Below, in pieces: positions 35,702 through 44,741 of a stretch of 64,000 nt of DNA. The stretch spans positions 116,415 to 180,414 of the forward strand of contig NZ_LGRV01000001.1 in NCBI RefSeq assembly GCF_001278945.1, written 5' to 3'. The notes below the pieces were generated by a model. That model saw nothing but the letters and a program-made list of their open reading frames with translations, ran no database searches and was not told where the DNA came from. This DNA is from Lysinibacillus contaminans (GTDB lineage Bacteria > Bacillota > Bacilli > Bacillales_A > Planococcaceae). Every line of letters starts with the position of its first letter. The stretch's first letter is position 1. Both the position numbers and the translations under genes were made by a program.

Positions 35702-36629
35702 TAAAGGAGTCTTTAATAAGCAAGTAGGAAATGTAAAAGCAGTCGATAATGTTTCCTTTGACGTATTTGAAGGTGAAACACTCGGCATTGTAGGTGAGTC
35801 TGGTTGCGGAAAATCGACAGCGGGCCGTTTACTCATGCGTTTACTAGAGCCGACAGAAGGAAATATAGAATTTGCAGGTAAAAAGATTTCTGAATTATCA
35901 AATAAAGAAATGCGTAAAGCTCGTCGAGATATTCAAATGATTTTCCAGGACCCTTATGCATCGCTGAATCCACGTCATACGGTTGGCAAGATTTTAGAAG
36001 AACCACTAATTGTACACGGGATGGGTAATTCTGCAGAAAGGAAGAAGAAGGTGTTAGAGCTTCTTCAAATTGTTGGTTTAAATGAATACCATATTAAACG
36101 CTATCCGCATCAATTTAGCGGCGGGCAAAGACAGCGTATCGGTATTGCTAGAGCGCTTATGACCAATCCGCGTCTAATTATTGCGGATGAACCGGTATCA
36201 GCCCTTGACGTATCCATTCAAGCTCAAGTTTTAAACTTAATGCAAAAACTGCAAAGAGAATTAAAGCTTACTTATATTTTTATATCGCATGATTTAGGGG
36301 TTGTCCGTCATATTAGTAACCGTGTTGGTGTGATGTATTTAGGTAAGTTAGTAGAGTTAACAGCAAGTGAGGACTTGTATGCGGAGCCACTTCATCCGTA
36401 TACACAAGCACTATTATCATCTGTTCCCGTACCGGACCCAGCGTTTGAGCGAGAACAGCTTATCATATCAGGAGATATTCCGAGTGCGTCGAATCCGCCC
36501 AGTGGCTGTTCATTTCACACGAGATGTCCTTTTAAAAAGGAAGAGTGTTCAACTGTTATACCGAAAATGCAAGAAGTAAAACCAGGTCATTATGTTGCTT
36601 GCCATCTATACGATGAAATGCAACATTAA
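35649..36629 (+). CDS. oligopeptide ABC transporter ATPase (OppF/DppF)
   Basis: 326 residues from GTG 35649, which has AGGAGG 9 bases upstream and gives the usual N-terminus ([16 protein letters not shown]). It overlaps oppD by 53 bases, which is long. Walker [10 protein letters not shown] at about 49-57, signature FSGGQRQR, Walker [10 protein letters not shown], and the C-terminal cysteine motif [15 protein letters not shown]. Forms the ATPase heterodimer with the preceding protein. Confidence 0.9.
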   Translation: MTKVLLRVEGLKKYFPINKGVFNKQVGNVKAVDNVSFDVFEGETLGIVGESGCGKSTAGRLLMRLLEPTEGNIEFAGKKISELSNKEMRKARRDIQMIFQDPYASLNPRHTVGKILEEPLIVHGMGNSAERKKKVLELLQIVGLNEYHIKRYPHQFSGGQRQRIGIARALMTNPRLIIADEPVSALDVSIQAQVLNLMQKLQRELKLTYIFISHDLGVVRHISNRVGVMYLGKLVELTASEDLYAEPLHPYTQALLSSVPVPDPAFEREQLIISGDIPSASNPPSGCSFHTRCPFKKEECSTVIPKMQEVKPGHYVACHLYDEMQH

Positions 36630-36658
36630 ATGATATAAAACATTTAGGGGGAAATTGA

Positions 36659-38275
36659 ATGAAGAAAAAGAAGTTTTGGTCATTAGGCGTAATGCTTATC
36701 CTTGTTCTCTCGACAATCTTAGCTGCTTGTGGAGCCTCAGATAACAAGGATTCAGGTTCTAAAGATGCTTCAACTGGTGGCGACACTGCTAGCAGTAGTG
36801 GGAAAACAGAATTAGTATATGGCCGTGGCGGTGACTCAGTAGCACTTGACCCAGCTGTAGTAACTGATGGTGAATCATTTACTGTAACGGCTAATTTATA
36901 TGAAACACTTGTTAACTTTGGTGAGCAAGATGTAACAATTAATCCAGGGTTAGCGAAATCTTGGGAGCCATCAGAAGACGGTTTAACATACACTTTCCAA
37001 TTACAAGAAGGTGTGAAATTCCATGATGGCACTGATTTTAATGCAGAAGCGGTTGTGAAAAACTTTGAGCGTTGGAAGGCTGGGGGAGAAAAACATCCTT
37101 ACTATAGCACTCAATTTGTAGTTGGTGATACGCAAGTCATCGAATCAGTAACAGCTGAAGGTGATAATACTGTGGTCTTTAAGCTTAGCCAACCACAAGC
37201 ACCATTCTTGAAAAATTTAGCGATGTCGCCATTTGCAATCGCATCACCAACAGCATTTGAAGCGAATGAAGAAGGATTATCTACTAATCCAGTAGGGACA
37301 GGTCCATTCAAATTTGTTGATTGGAAGCGTACTGCTTCTATTACAATCGAGAAAAATCCAGATTATTATATCGATGGTTTACCGAAGTTAGAGAAAGTAA
37401 TCTATCGTTCTATTCCAGAAAACTCTGCTCGCTTAACCGCACTGAACGCAGGTGAAATTGATGTAGCGGATGGCTTAAGTCCATCTGATAAAACATCGAT
37501 TGAATCAAATGATAAATTACAATTAATCGAACGTCCATCTATGAACGTTGGTTACCTAGGTTTAACAGCTACACGGGCACCGTTTGATAACGTTAAAGTA
37601 CGTCAAGCAGTGAATCATGCAATTGATAAGCAAACGTTAGTAGATGCATTCTACGAAGGATTAGCTCAGCCTGCGAAAAATCCAATGCCTCCAGTAATCT
37701 CTGGTTACAATGATGATATCCCAGGTTATGAATACGATCCTGAAAAAGCAAAAGCTTTACTAGCTGAAGCAGGCTATGATGGAAAAGAAATCGAACTATG
37801 GGCTATGCCTGTACCACGTCCGTACATGCCAGATGGTCAAAAAATAGCTGAAGCAATTCAAAAGAATTTAGCAGATGTTGGTATGCCATCAAAAATTGTA
37901 TCGTATGAATGGGCTACTTATTTAGATAAAGCTGAAAAAGGGGAAGCAGATGCGTTCTTACTTGGGTGGACAGGTGATAATGGGGACGCAGACAATTTCA
38001 TTTATGCATTATTAGACGGGGATAATATCGGTTCTAATAACTATACGTTCTATGACAACCAAGAATTACACAAATTGCTTGTAGCTGCACAAACTGAAAT
38101 CGATGAAGAAAAACGTAATGCTCTTTACAAACAAGCACAAGAAATTGTCTTTGCGGATGCACCGTGGGTTCCGCTAGCACACTCAACTCCAATTTTAGCA
38201 GCAGGTGCAGAGTTACAAAATTACATTGCACATCCAACAGGTTCTGACCGTTTAGATGCAGTTTATTTTAAGTAA
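36659..38275 (+). CDS. oligopeptide-binding lipoprotein (SBP family 5)
   Basis: 538 residues. Signal peptide with lipobox LAAC, lipidated Cys24, then a serine/threonine-rich linker and the family 5 fold (LVYGRGGDSVALDPAVVTDG, ETLVNFGEQD, GLAKSWEPSEDGLTYTFQLQ). It captures peptides outside the membrane for the permease pair downstream. ATG has AGGGGG. Separated from the permease genes by about 290 bases with hairpins. Confidence 0.92.
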   Translation: MKKKKFWSLGVMLILVLSTILAACGASDNKDSGSKDASTGGDTASSSGKTELVYGRGGDSVALDPAVVTDGESFTVTANLYETLVNFGEQDVTINPGLAKSWEPSEDGLTYTFQLQEGVKFHDGTDFNAEAVVKNFERWKAGGEKHPYYSTQFVVGDTQVIESVTAEGDNTVVFKLSQPQAPFLKNLAMSPFAIASPTAFEANEEGLSTNPVGTGPFKFVDWKRTASITIEKNPDYYIDGLPKLEKVIYRSIPENSARLTALNAGEIDVADGLSPSDKTSIESNDKLQLIERPSMNVGYLGLTATRAPFDNVKVRQAVNHAIDKQTLVDAFYEGLAQPAKNPMPPVISGYNDDIPGYEYDPEKAKALLAEAGYDGKEIELWAMPVPRPYMPDGQKIAEAIQKNLADVGMPSKIVSYEWATYLDKAEKGEADAFLLGWTGDNGDADNFIYALLDGDNIGSNNYTFYDNQELHKLLVAAQTEIDEEKRNALYKQAQEIVFADAPWVPLAHSTPILAAGAELQNYIAHPTGSDRLDAVYFK

Positions 38276-38562
38276 GTTCAAATGAAGATAAAGCCTTTGG
38301 GCGCAAATTCATTGTATAGAATTTAGTAAGTGTCACTGACTTCATAGTGACATAACAAGCTTTTGCAGCTGGCGAATTTGCCTAATGCTGTAGAAACGGG
38401 TTGTGACAATTATGATTGTCACAACCTGTTTTTCTGTATGAAAGAACAATCACGTAAACGGTTACCGTTTAGTGAAGGCTACCCCTTTCTACAGTATGTG
38501 AATAGACATCAATGCTTTTCTTAGTAAAAGTACAATATGAAAATAATAGAGAGGTGAACAAC
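38276..38562. other. intra-operon gap with repeat fragment and hairpins
   Basis: AATGAAGATAAAGCCT at 38281-38296 matches the dispersed element of 8814 and 16363, then diverges. GTCACT/AGTGAC forms a small hairpin near 38332-38350. The main signal is at 38392-38440. Confidence 0.5.
38392..38440 (+). terminator. intra-operon terminator/attenuator after the binding-protein gene
   Basis: AACGGGTTGTGACAAT and ATTGTCACAACCTGTT arms with a four-base loop, followed by TTTTCT. It should lower expression of the permease genes relative to the binding protein. Confidence 0.82.
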
Positions 38563-39567
38563 ATGCTTCACTATATGGGAAGACGTTTACTACAATTAAT
38601 CCCAGTTTTGCTTGGAATGTCTTTTATCGTTTTTATGCTAATTCGGGCGATACCTGGTAATCCTGCACAAGTTATTTTAGGGCAGCAGGCAACGAAAGAA
38701 GCGGTCGAAGCATTGAACGCAAGTTTAGGATTAGATCAACCATGGTTTACCCAATATTTCAGATACTTAGGCGGAGTTCTACAGGGAGATTTAGGTGTAT
38801 CGTTACGGACGAAGTTACCTGTATCAGAGGAAATTTTCCCGTATTTAGCTGCAACTGCAGAGCTTGCTTTATTTGCGATGATTATTGCTGTGATCATAGG
38901 CGTAAATGCAGGAATTATTTCAGCGTGGTTCCAAAATTCATGGTTTGATTATACGGCGATGGTTATTGCACTTATTGGCGTTTCTGTACCGGTATTCTGG
39001 CTAGGATTAATGGAGCAGTGGGCGTTTAGCGTTAAGCTTGATTGGTTCCCGTCGTCTGGGAGAGAAAATGTGAGAGATCCAATCACCCCTATTACACATT
39101 TTTATTTGATTGATACGCTCATTCAAGGCCGCTTCGATCAATTTACCGAAGTGTTAAAACGCTTAGTGTTACCTGGAATGGCACTTGCCACAATCCCAAT
39201 GGCGATAATTGCACGTATGACACGTTCATCTATGCTAGAAGTAATGCGTTCAGATTATGTACGTACAGCTCGCGCCAAGGGACAAAAAATGTTTGTCGTT
39301 GTATATAAGCATGCTTTGAAAAATGCAATCATTCCTGTGTTAACGATTATCGGTTTACAAACTGGCTTACTACTAGGCGGTGCAATTTTAACAGAAACCA
39401 TCTTCAGTTGGCCTGGTATTGGCCGCTATATTTACGAAGCGATTGGCTTCCGTGATTATCCAGTTATTCAATCAGGTATTTTAGTCATTGCTTTTATTTT
39501 CATTATGATTAACTTAATTGTGGATTTATTGTATACGGTGATTGATCCGCGGATTAAATATAAGTAG
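38563..39567 (+). CDS. oligopeptide ABC permease (OppB/DppB)
   Basis: 334 residues from ATG 38563, preceded by AGAGAGGTG; an upstream in-frame start lacks a site. Six membrane helices; N-terminal RRLLQLIPVLLGMSFIVFML and the EAA loop DYVRTARAKGQKMFVVVYKHALKNA, both typical of DppB/OppB. Pairs with the next gene product. Confidence 0.92.
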   Translation: MLHYMGRRLLQLIPVLLGMSFIVFMLIRAIPGNPAQVILGQQATKEAVEALNASLGLDQPWFTQYFRYLGGVLQGDLGVSLRTKLPVSEEIFPYLAATAELALFAMIIAVIIGVNAGIISAWFQNSWFDYTAMVIALIGVSVPVFWLGLMEQWAFSVKLDWFPSSGRENVRDPITPITHFYLIDTLIQGRFDQFTEVLKRLVLPGMALATIPMAIIARMTRSSMLEVMRSDYVRTARAKGQKMFVVVYKHALKNAIIPVLTIIGLQTGLLLGGAILTETIFSWPGIGRYIYEAIGFRDYPVIQSGILVIAFIFIMINLIVDLLYTVIDPRIKYK

Positions 39568-39582
39568 GAGGGAGATGCGATT

Positions 39583-40470
39583 ATGGCTGAAGTAATAGAT
39601 TTAAAAAAAGATGCAGTACAAAATCGTGCGGCGGGTCCTTGGAGAGAAGGATGGCGTAGCTTTAAAAAAAGCAAAATCTCCCTAATAGGTGCAGGTATTG
39701 TATTGTTTTTCATTGTACTTGCAGTATATGGTCCGAACATTGCCCCGCAAGGCGTTAATGAACAAGATTTTACGAAGCGGCTTTTAGCACCTTCAGGCCA
39801 GCATTGGTTTGGAACGGATGATTTTGGACGAGATATTTTCTCTCGTGTAGTGCACGGTGCCCGTATTTCGCTTTGGGTGGGTCTTTTCTCAGTTATTCTA
39901 TCAGCGATTGTTGGTAGTGTACTAGGAATTGTGGCTGGCTACTATGGCAAATGGATCGATACAATCATTTCACGTCTATTTGATATTATGTTGGCATTTC
40001 CAAGTATTTTACTCGCTATAGCAGTAGTAGCTGTACTTGGTCCATCACTACAAAATGCATTAATTGCTATCGCGATTATTAATGTGCCGAACTTCGGTCG
40101 ATTGATACGCTCAAAGGTATTGAGCGTAAAAGAAGAAGAATATATTGTAGCTGCGAAGGCCATTGGAATGCGTGATATACGTATTCTGTTCTCGCATATT
40201 TTGCCAAACTCAATGACGCCAATCATTGTGCAAGGTACACTTGCGATTGCGACAGCCATTATTGAAGCGGCAGCACTTGGTTTCCTAGGGCTTGGAGCTC
40301 AAGCGCCAGCACCGGAATGGGGCAAAATGCTAGCGGATGCTCGTATTTATTTACTGAAAGCACCATGGACGATGATCTTCCCGGGGTTAGCAATTATGCT
40401 AACAGTGCTCGGTTTTAACTTAATGGGTGACGGACTACGTGATGCCCTTGACCCGAAAATGAAAAGTTAG
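39583..40470 (+). CDS. oligopeptide ABC permease (OppC/DppC)
   Basis: 295 residues with an N-terminal OppC extension (WREGWRSFKKSKISLIGAGI), six membrane helices, the conserved FGTDDFGRDIFSRVVHGARISL and the EAA loop EEYIVAAKAIGMRDIRIL. Start ATG has TAGGAGGGAG. Last gene of the operon; terminator follows. Confidence 0.92.
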   Translation: MAEVIDLKKDAVQNRAAGPWREGWRSFKKSKISLIGAGIVLFFIVLAVYGPNIAPQGVNEQDFTKRLLAPSGQHWFGTDDFGRDIFSRVVHGARISLWVGLFSVILSAIVGSVLGIVAGYYGKWIDTIISRLFDIMLAFPSILLAIAVVAVLGPSLQNALIAIAIINVPNFGRLIRSKVLSVKEEEYIVAAKAIGMRDIRILFSHILPNSMTPIIVQGTLAIATAIIEAAALGFLGLGAQAPAPEWGKMLADARIYLLKAPWTMIFPGLAIMLTVLGFNLMGDGLRDALDPKMKS

Positions 40471-40484
40471 GGTAATAAGTAAAT

Positions 40485-40521
40485 AACCTTCTACTTTATA
40501 AAGTTAGAAGGTTTCTTTTTA
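40485..40521 (+). terminator. oppC terminator
   Basis: AACCTTCTA/TAGAAGGTT arms with a short loop, then TTCTTTTTAT. Confidence 0.82.
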
Positions 40522-40809
40522 TGTACTAATTAAAAGTGAATGTTATGTGGAATATAATATAATTTAATTTGAGTTTGCGGGTCCATTGATTGTATTTTTT
40601 GTTATATTATTTTAGACTTAAGATAAAGCTGGAATAATTAATTTTGTTTCGAAATATTATAAGTTTCCTATTGTTAATTGAGTAGCGAGTAGAAGAAGTT
40701 TTACTAAGATGGGAATAAGTGATTATGTCTATCTTCATTTTTACGGATTACTAACGGATGTAATATTATTCAGCTGAAAGCGTATTCATTTTATAGGAGG
40801 ATGGTAATA
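40522..40809. other. region upstream of the ter cluster
   Basis: TTGTTA, 17 bases, GATAAA near 40610-40640 is a weak sigma-A candidate. TGTCTATCTTCATTTTT at about 40725 matches the left end of the long dispersed element at 16266, so this may be a broken copy. No ORF with a ribosome site. A TAGGAGG at 40794-40800 serves terD. Confidence 0.5.
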
Positions 40810-41430
40810 TTGGGTATTAATTTACAAAAAGGGCAACGTGTCGATTTGACAAAAGGCAACGCAGGTTTAAATAAAATCAAAGTCGGTCTAGGCTGGGATC
40901 CAGTCGGCCAAGCAAAAAGTGGCGGTTTCTTAGGTGGTTTATTTTCTGGTGGAAGCGGAGCAGGCGGCGGTAAAGATGTCGACTGTGATGCTTCAGTACT
41001 AATGCTACAAGAAGACAAGCTTGTTGCGGGAGATGACATTGTTTATTTCGGAAAATTAAAAAGTAAATGTAGTTCAGTGCAGCATTCTGGTGATAATAGA
41101 ACAGGTGATGGCGATGGTGACGATGAAGTTATTACAATTGAGTTAGGAGCAGTGCCTGCACAGTTCAATAAACTTGTTTTCGTCGTAAATATTTATGATG
41201 CAGCTGGACGTAAACAACACTTCGGGATGATTCAAAATGCATATATTCGTGTGTACGATGACAAGACAGGTAACGAACTAATCCGCTATAATTTAACTGA
41301 TAACTATTCGGACTTAACGACGTTAGTCTGTGGCGAAATTTATCGACATGGTAATGAGTGGAAATTTGCTGCTGTTGGTAACGGTACGAATGACATGAAA
41401 CTTGGCGACGTAGCTCGAAGATATCAATAA
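40810..41430 (+). CDS. TerD family protein with glycine-rich insert
   Basis: 206 residues from TTG 40810: AGGAGG is 9-10 bases away and the start then aligns with MGISLQKGQ and MGIQLSKGQ of the next genes. TerD domain with calcium-site motif GDNRTGDGDGDDE. Between the first strands it carries an extra stretch SGGFLGGLFSGGSGAGGG before DVDCDAS, absent from the two next paralogs. TerD proteins bind calcium and act in tellurite, phage and envelope stress responses. First of three tandem copies. Confidence 0.88.
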   Translation: MGINLQKGQRVDLTKGNAGLNKIKVGLGWDPVGQAKSGGFLGGLFSGGSGAGGGKDVDCDASVLMLQEDKLVAGDDIVYFGKLKSKCSSVQHSGDNRTGDGDGDDEVITIELGAVPAQFNKLVFVVNIYDAAGRKQHFGMIQNAYIRVYDDKTGNELIRYNLTDNYSDLTTLVCGEIYRHGNEWKFAAVGNGTNDMKLGDVARRYQ

Positions 41431-41461
41431 TTAATAATTACTAACTAGGAGGAATATAATA

Positions 41462-42043
41462 ATGGGTATTTCATTACAAAAAGGTCAAAAGGTTGATTTA
41501 ACAAAAACGAATCCAGGGTTAACAAACGTAATTGTAGGTTTAGGCTGGGATACAAACAAATATGATGGAGGAAATGATTTCGATTTAGATTCTTCTATCT
41601 TTTTGCTTGCTGATACAGGAAAAGTAGCAGATCAAAATGATTTTATCTTCTATAACAATACAATCGGTGGTAATGGTTCAGTAGAACACTCTGGTGACAA
41701 CTTAACTGGTGATGGTGCTGGCGATGATGAAATCGTAAAAGTAGCGTTAACAGAAGTACCTGCACATATTCAGCGTATAGCATTCACTGTAACAATTCAT
41801 GATGCAGAGGCGCGTAACCAAAACTTCGGTATGGTAACGAATGCATTCATTCGTATTGTCAATGCAGCTACAAACGAAGAAGTAATTCGCTATGATTTAG
41901 GCGAGGATTTCAGCATTGAAACGGCTGTTGTCGTGGGAGAATTATACCGTCATAACGGCGAATGGAAATTCAATGCAATTGGTGCAGGTTTCCAAGGTGG
42001 GTTAGCTGCTCTATGTAATGATTACGGCTTAAATGTAAACTAA
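41462..42043 (+). CDS. TerD family protein
   Basis: 193 residues, the compact TerD form. Calcium-binding acidic motifs NDFDLDSS and [13 protein letters not shown], conserved end [18 protein letters not shown]. Closely similar to the next gene, so a tandem duplication. ATG with AGGAGG. Equivalent to YceC/D/E of B. subtilis. Confidence 0.92.
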   Translation: MGISLQKGQKVDLTKTNPGLTNVIVGLGWDTNKYDGGNDFDLDSSIFLLADTGKVADQNDFIFYNNTIGGNGSVEHSGDNLTGDGAGDDEIVKVALTEVPAHIQRIAFTVTIHDAEARNQNFGMVTNAFIRIVNAATNEEVIRYDLGEDFSIETAVVVGELYRHNGEWKFNAIGAGFQGGLAALCNDYGLNVN

Positions 42044-42078
42044 CACTGTATCTTTTCACAGGGAAGGGAGATTTTCTA

Positions 42079-42654
42079 ATGGGTATTCAGTTGAGTAAAG
42101 GGCAACGCATTGATTTAATGAAGCAAGATCCAGGCTTAAATAATATAGGTATTGGTTTAGGCTGGGATGTTAAACAATTCGATGGCGGTAATGACTTTGA
42201 CTTAGATGCATCTGTATTTTTACTAGATGCGTCTGGAAAATGCCGCAATGAGCAAGACTTTATCTTCTACAATAATTTAAAAAGTTCAGACCAATCTGTC
42301 GAACATACGGGCGATAACCGTACGGGTGATGGAGATGGGGATGATGAAAAAATTCTTGTGAACCTAAAACAAGTATCTCCTCAAATTGAAAAGGTAGTTG
42401 TAACAGTGACGATTTATGATGGAGAAGGTCGTCGTCAAAATTTCGGGCAAGTGTTGAACGCGTATGTTCGGTTAACGAACGAAGATACAGGTTCAGAAGT
42501 CCTTCGATATGATTTAGGTGAGGATTTCAGCATTGAAACGGCTGTTGTATTTTGTGAGCTATACCGTCACAATGGCGAGTGGAAATTCGCTGCAGTAGGT
42601 TCGGGCTATCAAGGTGGACTTGGTGCTTTAGTAAATGCTTACGGCTTGCAATAA
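42079..42654 (+). CDS. TerD family protein
   Basis: 191 residues. Motifs NDFDLDAS and GDNRTGDGDGDDE, and the shared end GEWKFAAVGSGYQGGLGALV. Third tandem TerD paralog, 36 bases after the second. ATG with GGAAGGGAG. Confidence 0.92.
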   Translation: MGIQLSKGQRIDLMKQDPGLNNIGIGLGWDVKQFDGGNDFDLDASVFLLDASGKCRNEQDFIFYNNLKSSDQSVEHTGDNRTGDGDGDDEKILVNLKQVSPQIEKVVVTVTIYDGEGRRQNFGQVLNAYVRLTNEDTGSEVLRYDLGEDFSIETAVVFCELYRHNGEWKFAAVGSGYQGGLGALVNAYGLQ

Positions 42655-42689
42655 ATTAAAGGCATTTTTCAAATGATGGGGGAGCTCGT

Positions 42690-43436
42690 TTGGACATAGT
42701 TAATGAGATACTAAATACATATGCGCAGTTTTTTAACTGGCAGATGTGGGGAGAAGTTTTAACGGATCCGGTATCATGGGGACTTATTCTGTCGTTAGTT
42801 ATTATGGAGGGGCTTCTATCTGCGGATAATGCATTAGTATTAGCGGTACTTGTAAAACATCTTCCACCAAAACAGCGAAAAAGAGCTTTGATGTATGGGA
42901 TGTTCGGTGCTTACTTCTTCCGATTTATCTTCATAGGTATCGGTGTATACCTTGTAAAGTTCTCGATGGTTAAAATTATAGGTGCTACTTATTTATTTTG
43001 GCTTGTCATCTTGCACTTTAGAAATAGAGGCGGCAATGAGGACGAAGCAAAAGAGTTTAAGAAGAGTGGATGGATGGTCCGTGTATTCGGTACTTTCTGG
43101 GCAACAGTTATCTCAGTAGAATTAATGGATATCGCCTTTTCAGTGGATTCAATACTGGCAGCTTTTGCGATTTCAGACCAAGTATGGGTGCTATTATTAG
43201 GTGGGATGTTAGGAATAATCATGATGCGTACAATCGCTGGTGTATTCCTGACGTTAATTGAGCGAGTACCGGAACTTGAAACAACGGCGTTTATTTTAAT
43301 TGCCATTATTGCGTTTAAAATGTTTGCTGGCGTTTTCGGCTTCCATATATCACATGAAATTTTCTTTGTCATTTTAATCGTTGCATTCTTGCTTACATTT
43401 GTTGTGCATAAGATGAATAAGAGAAAAGTAGCATAA
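42690..43436 (+). CDS. TerC family membrane protein (YceF/MeeF-like)
   Basis: 248 residues, seven or more membrane helices. TerC hallmarks: MEGLLSADNALVLAVLVKHLP near residue 35 and VELMDIAFSVDSILAAFAI near 145, with acidic residues in the membrane. In B. subtilis the TerC proteins YceF and YkoY export manganese to load secreted enzymes. TTG start with GGGGGAG. It closes the TerD/TerC part; a terminator follows. Confidence 0.9.
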   Translation: MDIVNEILNTYAQFFNWQMWGEVLTDPVSWGLILSLVIMEGLLSADNALVLAVLVKHLPPKQRKRALMYGMFGAYFFRFIFIGIGVYLVKFSMVKIIGATYLFWLVILHFRNRGGNEDEAKEFKKSGWMVRVFGTFWATVISVELMDIAFSVDSILAAFAISDQVWVLLLGGMLGIIMMRTIAGVFLTLIERVPELETTAFILIAIIAFKMFAGVFGFHISHEIFFVILIVAFLLTFVVHKMNKRKVA

Positions 43437-43438
43437 CA

Positions 43439-43490
43439 AAGGCACTGTATTGGTCTGGGTAAAACAGGCTGATACAGTGTCTTTTTTTCA
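43439..43490 (+). terminator. terminator between terC and the biosynthetic module
   Basis: GCACTGTAT/ATACAGTGT stem (about 10 pairs), then TTTTTTT. The six genes behind it run in the same direction, so it likely sets a step in expression within the cluster. Confidence 0.8.
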
Positions 43491-43523
43491 TAAAGGTCAT
43501 TCTTTTACTGAGGAGAGGATTAG

Positions 43524-44741
43524 ATGCAACATTTTTTAGCTGAAACAGAAACAATCTTTTATAAAAAACCGCAGCCTTTTACAAAATGGGATGCACCGGA
43601 TATTTTAGCGTATGCATTAGGTGCGACGTTGTATATGCCGGCATCGATGCCTAACATTATTGAAATGGTGCAATCACATAAATACAAAGAGTTGACGTCA
43701 TTTGTCATTGATTTAGAGGATGCTGTTGGAGATGCAGAGTTGGTAACATGTGAAGCAAAGTTAGTTGAGGATATTAGTAAACTGTTTACACTGTATGAGA
43801 ATAAACAAATTGAGCTACAAAATTTGCCACTAATATTTATTCGTGTTCGAAGTGTGGAGCAATTTGCATTTTTAACTAACACATTGGGCAAAAGACAAGA
43901 AGTATTAACTGGTTATGTATTTCCAAAATTCACAGCGACACAAGGTGCTACTTATTATGAATTGCTCGAGCAAACGATTCAGCAGCATCAACTAACTTTA
44001 TATGGCATGCCGATTTTAGAAAGTCGTGACATTTTGTATAAGGAATCTCGAATGACCGCATTATTTGCCATTAAAGAAGTGCTTAACAAATATCGATCAC
44101 GCGTATTAAATGTACGCATTGGCGCGACTGATTTTTGTGGAATCTATGGCATTCGTCGTCGTGTAGACTCGACTATTTACGATATTGCTGTTATTCGAGA
44201 TTGTATTGCAGATATTATAAATGTGCTTGGCCGTGAGGAAGATGGCTTTGTTATTTCAGGGCCTGTATGGGAATATTTCAACAATCAGCGCGTATTAAAG
44301 CCTGCACTAAGAGCGACACCATTTAGTGAAAAGGGAGCGTTGAATGCGCGTAAAGCATTGTTAGATGACTGTTTAGATGGATTGATGAGAGAGGTGCTAA
44401 TGGACAGGCAAAATGGAATTTTGGGCAAAACGATTATCCATCCGAGTCATATTCGTGTCGTACACGCACTCTATGTGGTTTCTTATGAGGAATACTTAGA
44501 TGCAGTTAGTATAATAGAAAATAATGACGGGCAAAAAGGTGTGGTAAAAAGTCATTATGCAAACAAAATGAATGAAATGAAGCCGCATACGAGATGGGCA
44601 CAGCAAATATTGCACCAAGCACATTTATATGGTGTATACAACGAATCCATGGATTTCGCGTCTCTTTTATTGCACACAGATGTAGGGGGAAATGGGCATG
44701 AAGCAACTGAAGAATCGACTAAAAATTATTCAAAACTATGA
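43524..44741 (+). CDS. HpcH/HpaI aldolase / citrate-lyase-beta-like enzyme
   Basis: 405 residues of the C-C lyase superfamily. Near the N-terminus TSFVIDLEDAVGDAE resembles the metal-binding strand of citrate lyase beta, IFIRVRSVE the arginine strand and TGYVFPKFT the next strand. In Ter clusters such a protein is part of a predicted pathway for a nucleoside-like metabolite. ATG with GAGGAGAGG. Overlaps the next gene by 44 bases. Confidence 0.82.
   Translation: MQHFLAETETIFYKKPQPFTKWDAPDILAYALGATLYMPASMPNIIEMVQSHKYKELTSFVIDLEDAVGDAELVTCEAKLVEDISKLFTLYENKQIELQNLPLIFIRVRSVEQFAFLTNTLGKRQEVLTGYVFPKFTATQGATYYELLEQTIQQHQLTLYGMPILESRDILYKESRMTALFAIKEVLNKYRSRVLNVRIGATDFCGIYGIRRRVDSTIYDIAVIRDCIADIINVLGREEDGFVISGPVWEYFNNQRVLKPALRATPFSEKGALNARKALLDDCLDGLMREVLMDRQNGILGKTIIHPSHIRVVHALYVVSYEEYLDAVSIIENNDGQKGVVKSHYANKMNEMKPHTRWAQQILHQAHLYGVYNESMDFASLLLHTDVGGNGHEATEESTKNYSKL

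Noticed and set aside
40522..40809. Sigma-B or extracytoplasmic sigma-factor promoter of the ter cluster
   Set aside because: GTTTTA and GGGAAT are present but only 7 bases apart; no TGAAAC/CGT pair found.
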